Source of the DNA: Ichthyophis bannanicus | Lineage: Eukaryota; Chordata; Amphibia; Gymnophiona; Ichthyophiidae | Direction: 5' to 3' | NCBI GenBank assembly: GCA_033557465.1 | Contig: CM066033.1 | Location: 17,361,080 to 17,425,079, forward strand | DNA length: 64,000 bases | Shown here: positions 35,906-47,540 of the stretch, piece by piece | Numbering within the stretch: position 1 is the stretch's first letter | Layout of the letters: each line of letters opens with the position of its first letter | Made by a program: the position numbers and the translations under genes | Notes under the pieces: generated by a model | What the model saw: the letters and a program-made list of their open reading frames with translations, nothing else | Databases searched by the model: none | What the model was told of the DNA's origin: nothing

Positions 35906-36370
35906 TCTGGCCCTTTCCTCCTCTCCTCAACTCATCCTTCAAAAAGTGAAAGCAGCTGTGGGAACATTTCTCTGTTACCGCCACTCTGCTCTCTTTTTAA
36001 CTGCTGGATTGTGGAGCTTCCAGCAGTAACAAGCATTTCCTGTTTCTCAGAAAATGATTATTACTGCCTTTGGAAACTCCGAGACCCAGCGGTCTAAAAG
36101 AGAGAAGAGCTGTGGGAACAGAGAAATGTTCCAGTGGCTGCTTTCTTTTTTTTTGAAGCGGTGGTGGCGGGTGACTGGTGCTGGCGCCCTCCTGCAGCGC
36201 TTACCCAGCTTACCAGGTAGCGCTGGCCCTGGGGGCGTGGGGGGGCAGGGAAGGCTTGGGAGCTGAGAGAGAGCTGTGATTAGAGTGAGAGAGCTGAGGA
36301 GTTAGGCTTTATGATGGAAAACTTCTGCACAAAAATATATGAATAAAACATGCAGAATTTAAAATACTGT
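35906..36370. other. Sequence between VNTR and right arm, no gene seen
   Basis: Contains a partly mirrored AGCTGTGGGAACA / GGGAACAGAGAAATGTTCC segment near 35960 and 36110. There is no recognisable gene. It precedes the inner edge of the right arm. Confidence 0.4.
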
Positions 36371-37540
36371 GATCCTACTTTCCTCTGCAGCCTGGGACAC
36401 TCTGCCTCTGCCATCTCTGCAGATCTACCTTAAGGAGGCGGGCTCCTGCATTATGATGTCACGACAGGATACTGAGCATGCTCTACCCTGTTTGCTTTGT
36501 CTAGTTACTTACAGTGTCTGCTAAGAGAAGGAAAGACTTGTGTTAGAAGCAGGAACTTCCAGTTTCCCCAGGACAGGAAATCCCTGCAAGCCCCAGCCCC
36601 TGATCTGCAAATGGGAGAGAAGGGACTATGTGAGACCCTTAGGAATTAGTCCAGTGTCCTTCTGCCTTATTCATCCTTCCATTAACAGGGAATTCTTCTC
36701 AGCAGCCTAAGAATGCAGAAGGAAAACAGGAGGGAAATGTCTGCCTTGGTTTCTGATAAGGTAAGAATTGTTTATTCTCCTATTCTGCAAAGGGCATCAG
36801 CATTTCAAAGAAAACGTTTGCAAATGCTGCTCTTGCAACTTTCCCTCATTGACCTTGCTGCAGGAACATTGTGTTAGAGCCAGGGGTGGCTCAAGACAAT
36901 CTGCTGCCTGAGGCCAGAGATGAGTTGGCACGTCCCCCTCCCAAGCCAAAATGGAGGAGCCTCCTCAGAGCTCTAGTCAGGGAACAGGAGTCCCCTCACT
37001 CAGGACACCAGTCAGGTGGTGGCTCCATGAATAAAGGAAGCAACATTTTCCCAGCCTATATCGTGTTTTTAAATTTTTGCAATGTGTATATTCAGCAAAA
37101 CTTGTAGCTGTTTAATTATATAGCCTGGGAATCTAATATAAAACTTATTGACTCTTGACACTGCACACTAGACCGTCATGGTATTTAATGTAAATATATA
37201 TTCTGCAAAAGGCAAAGGAAATGCTTTTTCTTTTTGCTCCTTAGTATGTGGTCACTTGCAAGAACCACAGCACAGTTTGTAACACCAAAATAAAATTTAA
37301 ACTGTGCTGTAGTTTTTGCTTTTTTTTTAATATAATATTCTCTATCCAGAGAAACCCTCTCCCAACAATAGGTGCACAGCAGAATTAGGACATTTCATTA
37401 GAACTCAACATACCAAAAGTAATGTCCAATTCTAGTGTCATCTCAGTAACAGCAATATAAATCCTCACCAGTACTGGGCATATTGTAAAGTAATCTGATC
37501 ACAGTCACTTTTCGTCAGAGCAATAATGTAGCAGTTGTAT

Positions 37541-37832
37541 ATGATACTCTGCACTGCTAACAGAAAGTATTATGTAACCTTCTTCTGACTTCTTACTATG
37601 TACTACTGAAACAACAACTGTTTACTAAGTGGTAAGAGAGATCTCAGAAAATCGGGCAGCCATTGACTATTAATGTACGGTGGCAGCCAAAATTTTACTA
37701 ATAAGTGGTGTTTAATAGAGGGTCGTTGATGTGTATAGGGCTGTTTTCTGAGATCTCTCTTACCACTTAGTAAACAGTTGTTGTTTCAATAATACTTTCT
37801 GTTAGCAGTGCAGAGTATCATATTGTAACGTA
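37541..37832. repeat. Palindromic foldback inside the hAT
   Basis: ATGATACTCTGCACTGC (37541) is mirrored at 37832, and GTTTACTAAGTGGTAAGAG (37619) is mirrored at about 37775. The loop is about 90 bases. One arm has about 30 extra bases. Confidence 0.88.
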
Positions 37833-38152
37833 ATACAAAACCTTACAAAAATTACTTGACCTCTAAAGAGAAAATCTACTGTATCATTACAGCAACAACT
37901 TCAAAAACTCACACAAGGGGCCTGTCTAGAAAAGAGAGCACTGTAAATATTGAAATAGGCCATAGAAAATCCATACACATATCCAGAAAACTGAACAAGC
38001 TGCATTACTACCAATCCCGACATAGAAACTCCATGCCTTGGTCGCACACTCAGAAAACAGAACCTCATCACGTAAGGAATAAATTAACACATTAAAAATA
38101 GTCATATATAGACAAAATTAAGCTGATACCCCAAGAAGCCAGGCTCTGCATC

Positions 38153-38297
38153 AGTGGCGTAGCCAGGACTGATTTTTTGGTGGGGCCTGTTGACATTGCC
38201 TCTAGTTATCATCTCATTCAAATGCTCTGCTGCCAATGATTTGGTGGGCCTCCTGCCAAAATGGAGAGGCCACTGCCCACCTCTGGCTACCCCCCTG
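38153..38297 (-). mobile_element. Small hAT-like MITE
   Basis: CAGTGGCGTAGCCAGG at one end and TGGCTACCCCCCTG at the other resemble hAT termini. About 145 bases, no coding. I could not identify a clean target duplication. Confidence 0.55.
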
Positions 38298-39896
38298 CAT
38301 GCAGTACAACAACAGGGAAATAGAAAGAGACGTATGTAGTGCAAGTGAAAACAGAAAACAAGAGAGGAGCCATAAAATATATATTTTTTACCTGCCTGTA
38401 GAGGCTGCAATGCAAAGGGCCTTCATTCAAAGAGGATGAGGGCAGCTGGCTGTGGGTCCGAGTTTTATTTTTGGCCCCAGAAGCAGCGCTAAGCTGAGAG
38501 CCGTGGAAGCTGTGGTCTATTTTGGGCAGGCACTTGTGGGCAGCCACGGCCCTGCGGCAGTGAGCAGGCTGGTGGCAGAGGTCAGTGCCGAGAGAGAGAG
38601 AGAGACATCGCAGCTGCTTTTGGCTTCAGTTACAACGGGAGGCCACAGATTGCAGCAGGAACCGCAATCGCAGCTGGTGGACGAAACTTGCATCGAGTCA
38701 ACACCGAGCTAAGGGGGAGCTCTGACAGGCCACTCACTCCTGGAATCTGGCGGAAAGCAGTTGCTGGCCCTGGGGGGCGGCGGCAGTGACAGCGCTAGTG
38801 GTAACAGTAGTGGTGGTGGCGGCAGCGGCAAGTAAATAAAACTGCAGAATCTTCCTGACTACAGTGTGCTTTGAATGCCTCATTTGTCCCGCCCCCTTCT
38901 GATGCGAGGCATGCATCTGAAGGGGGCGGGACCAGCAAGGCTTTCTAAACATGCCAGAGTCTAGAAGACCTCGTGCTTCTGTGTTTTTTTTTAACTCCTC
39001 CAAACCCGTTGTCTGCTGCTTGTCACCGATCTGAGGGAGGTCATGCCGTGGCTGTCACAGACTTTATGGAAGTGGCGGTAAACTGGAATACTTTTTTTAA
39101 ACAGAAGGCAGAGTGAGGTGGCTGTCCTTGGGGTGTTTGGGGGGGCATTTTTTGCCACTCCGAAAACTTTATCGCCTGAGGCAGCCGCCTCACTCTGCCT
39201 CATGGTAGAGCCGCCCCTGGTTAGAGCTGTGTTATAGCTCAGAGCAGTTTTCTAATGCAAGATTAATGCATAATTTTGTTCCCAAAATATACATTAACAA
39301 TATGTAATGCTAAATAGCTGTGTGCAAAGTTTTGTGCAAAAGAAGACAGAGGGTGCAAGACATATGTGCACATGGGTTTGAACTACTTGCAGCCAGAAGC
39401 AAAAAGGTCAGATGGCCCAAAGTGGCTCATTCACCGGCCTGAAACTCCCTGATCCTAAAGATCCCAACAGCCCTCACCCTGACTCCTCTAAAAAAACATC
39501 ACTGGTGGCCTGGTAACCTGGTGGCCCTGGTCCCCCACTCCCTGAACTCTTAAAAAAAAATTCCATAAACTAGTGACCCTTAGCTCCCCCACACCTGAAC
39601 CCCAGAAAATAAATTGGTTGCCCAAGAGACCACTACACCCCCAACCCCTGGCACTCTGCAGTCCCTCCCCTCTAGTATCTCTGATCCTCCCATCCTGGTA
39701 TCTTTTTCATAGGGAGGCAGGAGTGATACCTACATGTTCCTGCCTCTGCACCACCATCCTGGAAAATGGCAGCACCTGACCCCATGAGGGGCATCCTGGG
39801 GCGTACCTTGTGTGGTTATTCTGCCAAATAAGGCAGAATCCATGCCCTGTGCTGCTCTTTCAACTTTTTCTCCTCTTTCACAGTTTGTCTTTTTCT

Positions 39897-40010
39897 GAAA
39901 TGGAGGAATAGCCTACTAGTTAGAGCAGCAAGATAATATACAGAATTCAAATCCTGCTTTCCTACAGACAATCCATGTGATCTTGGGCAAGTTCCTTCAC
40001 CCTTAAGGAT
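39897..40010 (+). mobile_element. MIR-like SINE, right-arm copy
   Basis: tRNA-like head (TAGCCTACTAGTTAGAGCA, then GAATTCAAATCC) followed by GTGATCTTGGGCAAGTTCC. Partner of 8824-8945. Confidence 0.6.
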
Positions 40011-41326
40011 CTGTTTACAAAGCTGTGATAAAATAGCAGGTTTTTACAGTTATTATCGCAGAATACTTACTGCATGATTTACTAACCTGCAGCACCTGAA
40101 TACCTGTCAAAAAAGTCAAAGTGACTGAAATACAGAGGACATGGGGAAAGGAGAAGGTGCTGTGGGTCATCATAGAAAAGGGAAATGGCAACTCCATATG
40201 TGCATGTCTGCTTCCCTGACCTCTGTCTCAGATGGAGAAACTGGACAGAGATCTGTCTGAAGATGGTTAAAAGTTGGGAATGAAGGGATAAGTGTCATTG
40301 GTAGAAAACTTTCACCTGCCAGACTGTTTGGAGTACTCTGCAAAATTGATAGTTGCATGGGATGGGGGGGGGGGGGTGGTAACCCTTACTGATAGGCTGC
40401 CAGGGATTTGTGAGAATAGGCAGGGAGGTGCTATTTTTAATTGACACATCCCTGGCTTCTTCAGTAGATGGTGGGCTTTGGATTGTGCTCCGTTATCCTG
40501 CATTAATTTGGCCCAGAAAGCATGATGTTTCCAGCTGCATTAATGCATGTAAAAGTGCTGCTGAATTTCCTAACCTGAAGACCGGATACTCCAATCCATG
40601 TCTAGCAGGTTACAGTTTCCTGCCAATAACACGTCATCCTTAATGTCCACCTTTTGTGTGTCATCAGTCATATCTTTGTGCAGTTATCCATCTGATTTGC
40701 AGATCTGTAGATCACATGAATGCACACAGAGGTGTTATGGCTTCTTTCTGTCGCATCCCACAGTGCTTCCTGTGCCCTCTGCATTTCATCCACTTTGATA
40801 CTGTTTTTGACTTAAAGAGCTACTCTTTTCCTTTTGCTACCATCTTTGTCTTGAGCATATTATAACCTGAGATGGCTGTATCCCATTCATGAGAGTCGCT
40901 AATCCACTTCTCTGTAATAATACACTTTCTTAGACTCTCTCTCTCTCAGACACACACGAACACAGACACAGACACACTTTTACACTCCGTCTCTTTGTCT
41001 GACTCTCAGACGCTTTCTTACTCCTCTCTCCAGGTCTGACCCCAGCACTTTCCACTTTCCTGTCCTCAGTCTCCAACCCACCAGCCTCCATCACCTCTTC
41101 AGCAGTTGTTGCCACCCCTTTCCAACCAACATAGGCTAGTGCCATATCCTCTATCCAATTGCTCATAAAGACAGGAGATGAGATTTCCAGAGTTTCTCTG
41201 GGGACCAGGCAATCTAAACAAAATACTGGATATTTAGGAGAAAGGAGCTTGCTAATCTCACTGGCATATTCTATTCCACACACCCCAGAATGAAAGTGCA
41301 GCTGAGTGTCCTGTTTGCTGTTCCAG

Positions 41327-42442
41327 GCATCGGTCACATTCAGGGACGTCGCTGCTTACTTCTCAGACGTGGAGTGGGGCATCCTGGGAGAAGGGCAGCA
41401 GGAGCTGTACAAGAAGGTTATCAAGGAGATTCACGGCATTCTGATATCACAAGGTAAATCTGCTCATCTTGCGTCTGCCATATAAGACTCATTGCGAGAA
41501 GTGCGCTGCCATTCTATCTAGACTGGAGAAATCCCAGGTATCAGGCCCCAGAGACCCCTGAAATTCAGAGCCTGGCTTGTGATTTCATCTCATATCCAGC
41601 AGGAGGTGCTGTTGCTCTCTGGGAGCCAGTGACAGACTCCACTGCTGTGGGCTCTGCAAACGGTGTAGCTCAGTGCTGTAAGATCAGATGTAAACCATAA
41701 ATTAGAGGATTCATGCAAGACCATCTGGAGTCTGTCTCCCTTTCCTGTGCAAAGACATGTGGCTCAGGAGAGCAGGAGGGAGGATTTACCTCTCAAACTC
41801 CTTTCTGAGAACTCCAGCTCCTACATAAGGCAGTTACCCGCTATCACAGAGAAGAACAGAAACGACTGCATCAGAAAACCTCCAAGCTTTAATCTTGCAA
41901 GTGCCTCATCTCACCCAGGCTTTGTCAGAGAAATACAACCAATCCAAAGATATATAACACACACACCTTCATGCCCACACACTCAAACACTGCTTCATCA
42001 GAACAGTTCTATGAGTCCTATTTAAATGCAGTTTTCATATTTCTTATTTACAGGTTATTCAATTGTTAATCCTGATGTCATATTCAAGATTAAAAAGGAA
42101 GATGAGAAATATTTCACTCAGCCCTGTGAGTGGGAGGGAAAAGAAAACTTTAATGAGCCAACGATGAGTAAGTAAATGTTTTGGATTTAAGGGCTTTGCA
42201 TTTTGAGATCACAGGAGATGAGGTGATTATTATCAAACATTTGTAGACTTAAAATTAATTTACTAATTTAGGTTTGTCAGATCATCTTTTATGAATCCTT
42301 TTAGATATTTTGTTCTTTTTCATCACAGGTCTTCCGATTGTAACATCGGTGTTCTCACTGAGCGTTAAACAAGAGGATGATCTCCCCTTCATGGATCATC
42401 CTGACTCAGAGATGACTGAGCAGATCCAGCCTCCTGTAACAA
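41327..42442 (+). CDS. KRAB-type exon series without zinc fingers (possible gene 5' part or relic)
   Basis: Three exons with intact frames and splice signals. Exon 1 (41327-41454) has acceptor TTCCAG and donor GTAAAT and encodes [19 protein letters not shown], then an [10 protein letters not shown] segment: a KRAB A-box with the conserved DV and W. Exon 2 (42054-42167) encodes [19 protein letters not shown]. Exon 3 (42329-42442) encodes [17 protein letters not shown]. Order and phases are those of KRAB zinc-finger genes, where KRAB recruits TRIM28 to repress transcription, often of retroelements. No first exon with ATG was found. No C2H2 exon lies within 21 kb downstream, which is filled with transposons. 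So it is either the front of a gene with a very distant last exon, or an orphan. The left-arm copy is clearly dead. Confidence 0.75.
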
Positions 42443-44779
42443 GTAAGTATAAAATTCCTCCTGGACGTCTTACTAAGGTCAGCATGTGCCGTTTAGGGCT
42501 TCAGCGCTGGTGGGATAAGAGGCCTTTGTCCTCTCTCTACCTCCCACTGTCTTTCCATTCTTTTGATGGAGTAGTCTCCCTGCAGAGCTGTGGGGGGCAG
42601 CTGATGGAGGAGTGAGACCTGTGGGCGGGATCAGGGTTGAAGCATGTGTGTGTGGTTAAAAGGGCTGCTGGGGTTGGGGGCGGTGGAGGGGCTTCTCCAT
42701 TGTTGCAGGGGGGGAACATGATTGATGAGCATGATACCAGCTGATTTAGCCAAGGAGGCATAACCTAAGAACTTTAGTGGCCCAGGGGAGGTGAAGTTCA
42801 GTTTTTGCAGTTCTTGTGGGTTAAGACAAGCCACAGTAGATAATGTAATTTACAGTAATGCATTTTAATATTAATGAACTGACTGAGATGATTATACATT
42901 CAATACATATCAACAGTCCTTAAGGGTTTGCGTGCAGGTGTTCAAAGGGTCATTGATGCGCTGTGAAGCTTTTAGGCAGCACTGATTTGGCTCTGGCAGA
43001 GGTAAGGTGAGCAACGGGGTGCAAATGTTCAAAGGGTCACTGCTCTGCTCTGCTGCTGTTGCCCCCCCCCCCCAAATGGTGCTGCTGTAGGCCGACATCT
43101 GGTCCAGTTTGTGGCTGTGTCCAGCCTTGTTCGGAGAGCAGAGGTGGAAGAGAATATTTGAAGAATCAGGGAAGGCTTCCTTTAGCACCTTAGCAAGGAA
43201 ATGCCTGTAAAATTATATATAGGTGATACAATGAGAGCATTTTCAGAGGCCTTTAGCCAGCGCTGGAGAAAGGGGACTTTTTGCATATTTGGTGACTTGG
43301 AAGAGCAAAGCATATTTGGAAGACCTGGTTGTGGGGCTGGAAGGGCTGATGGAGCTGAGACTGGCCTTGGATCCTAGGCAGTATTTACTGGGAATCTCCA
43401 ACTTGTGATCTAATTATGCTGAAAATTCAAATCCCAACTGTCATGAACAACGAGGAGATGAATGTCAGCTGCATTAAAATAAGCTCTGATCCCCCAAATC
43501 CAATATCAAGGTAGCCAGGGGTGAGATGAAAACATTTAATAAAGTAGGGGCCAAACAGACCCCTGAGGGCCACCATATGACAGTAGGTAGATTGCAGAGA
43601 CTATTAGCATTTATTGACACCTAAAAAACACGTCTTGATGACTAGGAACAGAAGCAATTCAGAGCGACATCAGTAAAGCCAGTTTGTTCTAAGCGTGTTA
43701 ATCGAAGGATTTGGTTGATTACAGCAAAAGCTGCCCTTAGGTCACGCTGCATTACCAGGATGTGTCTAAGGCTATCCTGGCAGCTAACTCTCTCATTCAG
43801 CTTAATTGACGTTACTCTTTCTGTTCTATATCCACTGCCAAACGCAGCTAGTGCGTGGGAGAGGGGGGAGTTATTTATTTTGGTATTTATCCATTTTAAG
43901 ACTCTGGGTAGGTTGCAGTTTAACATACATAATATTTACATAAATAAAAGAATATCACAAGCATACACATAAAAACTAGTGATCTGCTCAGCAGCAACTT
44001 TCTCAGTTCTGCGGCAAAAGGAATATTTGAGATTGGACTGGACTGGGGGGACGCTATGGAATTACCAGATAACAAGAGACCAGACTCCTGGGTTCTATCC
44101 CCCTTCCAGCAGATGGCACTGAGAAGTCTAGACTTTGATGTCACAGTATAAGGAGGCTGAGCACCTCCCTCCAAGCCAGTATCCTCAGTCTCCAGCAGAT
44201 GGGGAAGAACTCAATTGGCATTCAAAACAAAATAGAAAAAAGGGGCAGATAGCTCACCAGGCTTTGTGAGTAAAGTGGATGCTGTGGTGGAGTGTAAACT
44301 CAGCCTGTAGGGTACCAGCACTCTTTGGTTGCCTGCAGGTCCCCGAGGACGGCATACACCTAGTGGTCCTGGTCCCTATACCCTTCTAGAAGGCATCCCA
44401 ACAATACTGCAGCCTTCAGTGGTCTTTGCAGGCAAAAGTGTGCAAGCTGCTTTAATTTCTTTTGTATGTTGGCTCTTCGTCGTGCGTCAGGCTTCCCTTG
44501 AAGCTTCAGGACTCTGGGGCTTCGGTGGCAAATTTGGGGTACATTGCAGGGGGAGGATAGGTTGTTTTTACTGGCAGTGTGAAGGCGCTCTTATAGGCGG
44601 CAGTGAACTTGTGTGTTGGCTTGAGAGTCAGTTGGTTCCAGTGCTGTGGAAATGCCGTTAGGGAAGGCCATTTGCGCAACCGGTGATAGCAGGTGAGATC
44701 ACCTGTCCATGGCAGGATTTTGTAGGACATGTGAGGCCAAGGACTGAACAGTGAGCAGTAGTTTCCAGGGGTCGCCCAG

Positions 44780-46680
44780 TCTAGTGTGGGGGGAGGGGGT
44801 ACCCGGCAGCGCAAGAAACAGCCAAGTCAGCAAATCTGAGTTTTTCTCAGGCTGTAGTTTTGGCAGGAACCACAGCCATTTTGTCTCCTGCTCAACTGGA
44901 CATTTTAGGCCCTTCAGAGAGGCAGGATTTGGCTCCTATTCTTGGGGGGCGAGCGATGAGGAAGTCAGCAGGCTTACTGCATAAAGCAGGGCCTGGGGGA
45001 ATCTTAAGAGCGACAAGGTTCCTCCTAAACTACGGGAAGAGACCTTGTCGGTTACTTCACCTTTGGTAAGCTCTTGTAGCCAGAGTTTTGGATTATTTGG
45101 AGGAGGACCACATTTCAGGGTACTCTGACTTTTGATGACCCAAAGGAGGGGCTGCCGGAGCTCGGCGAAGATGTCTTGGCTCTGGGATCTGGAGCAAGGA
45201 GAGATCCCTCCGGGAGAAGATCCCAGTGTTGTGAGTTTTGCCAAGAGGATCTCGTGGCATTAATTGTGCACTTTTTGGCAGCCCTAAACATTCCTCTGGA
45301 ACCACAGACAGTGGAGCCTCCCTTGGAAGATCCCCTATTATGGAGCATCAGGGTGTCTGAGATTGCCTTTCCTGTCCATAGGGTCCTCAAAGAGATGATC
45401 AATATGGACTGAAAAGTTCATAAAACGGGATTGTGCAGTGTCCGGACCATGCAGCGCCTGTATCCCATTCCATTGAGTGAGAAGGATCTCTTGAAGATGC
45501 CCAACATGGATGCCATGGTCTCTGTGGTGACCAAGAAGATCACCATCCCTGTGGAAGGAGGTACGGCATTGAAGGATGTGCAGGATAAGAAATTGGAGAC
45601 CTTTTGTTAAAGCAGGCATTTGAGGTGACTGTGTTGGCCTTAAACTCAACAGACAGAAGCTTTTATGTGTTCAGAGCATGTATGCATTCGTCAAAGGCCT
45701 TATCGGGATCTGATGCTGAAACCTCATAGCTTATGCCTGAGGAGGCTAGGTTGGAGTGATGTTTTTGGCAAATACATTCTATAAACTTTGGGTTTCCACC
45801 AAGGGTATGGCCTCAGTGGTGGCAGTTCGATGGCTCTTGTGGTGGTATAACTGGTTGGTGGATGTGTCTTTTAAGACTCTTAAGTGTAAGCTCCCCTTTA
45901 AGGGCAAGCTCGTGTTTGGGGAGGCCTTGGAGAAGTTGGGGAGTTCAAGCTGGCTATGTTTCCTGACGACAAGCCAAAAGCTAGTAAGTTCACCCCGGTG
46001 TTGAGGGATCAGTCTTACGATTTACATCAATTCTAAGCAGTGCACTTTGCCCCTTATTAAAGGGCGCATTATCCTTTTAGGGGTTAGACCTTTTGGGGTG
46101 GTAGAGGAATGGGTCAGGGGTTCTTTTCAGAAACTGGGGCCATTTCCAAGAAAGCACAATGAAATGAGGGGGGCTCAGGCAGGGGTGGTGCAGGTTGGGG
46201 ATCGCCTTATTTATTTATTTTATTTATTTAGCTGTATTTATATCCCGCTTTTCACCGGGTCAAAGCGGTCAATTGGGGATACATTTAACACGAGGGAATA
46301 TGAGACACATACGCTAATACTTACAGGGAACATGGGCAATGGAGGGTTAAGAGGCTTGCCCAAGACCACAAGGAGTACCTACAGGACTAGAAATCCCAGT
46401 CCCTCCGGCCTGAGATTGCTGTCCCCGGGTGGGACTTGAACCCCCGGCCCTCCGGCCTGAAGTACCTTGTCCTAACCACTAGACCATTCCTCCCCGCCTT
46501 CACCAGTTTTACCCTGCCTGGGTCCAGATCACTTCTGACCAATGGATGGTGGAAGTCATTCGCGAAGGTTATGCTCTGGAGTTCACAGTACTGCTCATGG
46601 ATACCTTTCTGTTGTCTCCTTGCAAAGCTTCAACCAAATTGCAGGCCGTCAGGGATACTGTCCAGCAGTTGCTCCAGGTA
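44780..46680 (+). mobile_element. DIRS1-like gag and RT start, right-arm copy
   Basis: Better preserved than the left-arm copy. Gag pieces include RVSEIAFPVHRVLKEMI (45349-45408), a YPIPLSEKDLLKMPNMDA block near 45470 and LKCKLPFKGKLVFGEALEKL near 45885. A glycine/arginine-rich WVRGSFQKLGPFPRK follows near 46110. After a SINE, the RT start ITSDQWVMEVIREGYALEF lies near 46530-46590. Stops interrupt every frame. The block ends where an L2-like LINE begins at 46681. Confidence 0.7.
46209..46494 (-). mobile_element. tRNA-derived SINE in the DIRS remnant
   Basis: Minus strand: A-box-like TGGTCTAGTGGTTAGG, B-box-like GGGTTCAAGTCCC, then CTTGGGCAAGCCTCTTAACC and a GCGGGATATAAATACAGC tail with AAATAAATAAA. 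Target duplication CGCCTT at 46203-46208 and 46495-46500. Absent from the left arm, hence younger than the duplication. Confidence 0.92.
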
Positions 46681-47540
46681 CAAAACTACTGTAATTAAGA
46701 TGCAAAACAGCACCATTCAAATAAAACAGCAGGTGAAATACTTGGGAATCATCTTGGACAAATCCCTCAGAATGTCATCCCAGGTAAAACAAACAGCTAG
46801 AACTATATTCTTTAAGCTAAGATCCATCCAGAACCTAAGACCTCTCGTAGAACCTAGCGATTTTTGAATGGTAGTCCAGGCACTCATAACCCCACACTGG
46901 GACTTCTGCAGTACTTTACTACAGGATCTGCCCAAAAAGACAGTTAACACCCTCCGAATAGCCCAAAATGTGACTGCCCGAATAATAGCTAAAGCAAGCT
47001 TGACAGAGTATTTTACACCAATCCTCAAAGATCTGCACTGGCTCCCATCAATGATTAGAATAAAACATAAAGTAATAATTACTACTTTCAAGCTACTACA
47101 TAACATCTCACCCTCATACCTCACATCTAAGATTCATACCCAAGCAGAGACCAGGAGCAGAAGAAACAGCAGTCTAAACACTCTTGCAGTACCATCATCA
47201 ATCCGTAGTGCAAAGCTAGTAACCAGCAAAAGAGCATTCGCCTACACTGCACCCAAATTATGGAACCTCCTGCCAGTCCACATCAGGTCTATCAAAGACC
47301 TCAAAACATTTGGGAAAGAGCTAAAGACACTACTGTTTACTGAATACTACAACAACAATGACTAAAATGCTGCCCGTTCACCCATCTCTAACAACCATTC
47401 AAAATGTATATAGTTGATGTTATACAGTTTATATTATCAATAACACCTTATATAATAGCTCAGGATCCAGGCATCTACTTTGTATATAGTTCAAGTTTTT
47501 TTCTATGGTTCTTTTTAATTGTTCTCTGTAGCTATTTGTT
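46681..47540 (+). mobile_element. L2-like LINE 3' part
   Basis: Frames 46681-46867 and 46868-47365 are contiguous across one stop and encode the end of RT and C-terminus: VKYLGIILDKSLRMS, LRPLVEP, ILKDLHWLPSMIRIKHK, APKLWNLLPVHIR. No catalytic YADD, so 5'-truncated. The region to 47540 is 3' UTR ending in TTGTTCAATGT. The same element begins in the left arm at 270, so the insertion predates the duplication. Confidence 0.8.

Larger units (their letters stand above)
36881..39219. mobile_element. Non-autonomous hAT element with target duplication
   Basis: Begins CAGGGGTGGCTCAAGAC and ends GGTAGAGCCGCCCCTG. The 8-base duplication GTTAGAGC is at 36873-36880 and 39220-39227. The left arm carries the uninterrupted site near 11160. 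The 2339-base interior has no transposase but contains a palindrome and a smaller hAT-like element. Confidence 0.95.
36371..47000. repeat. Right arm of the large inverted duplication
   Basis: Reverse-complement partner of 1-11679. Private insertions are the hAT at 36881-39219 and the SINE at 46209-46494; it lacks the left arm's L2-like LINE and putative solo LTR. An extra 80-100 bases near 44110-44190 repeat the CCAGCAGATGG motif. Parts not listed separately (40010-41320, 42443-44780) show no gene. The outer end lies at or beyond 47000. Confidence 0.9.

Noticed and set aside
40930..41337. 135-codon minus frame across the KRAB acceptor
   Set aside because: Shadow of the right-arm intron and exon; no domain, and not preserved in the left arm.
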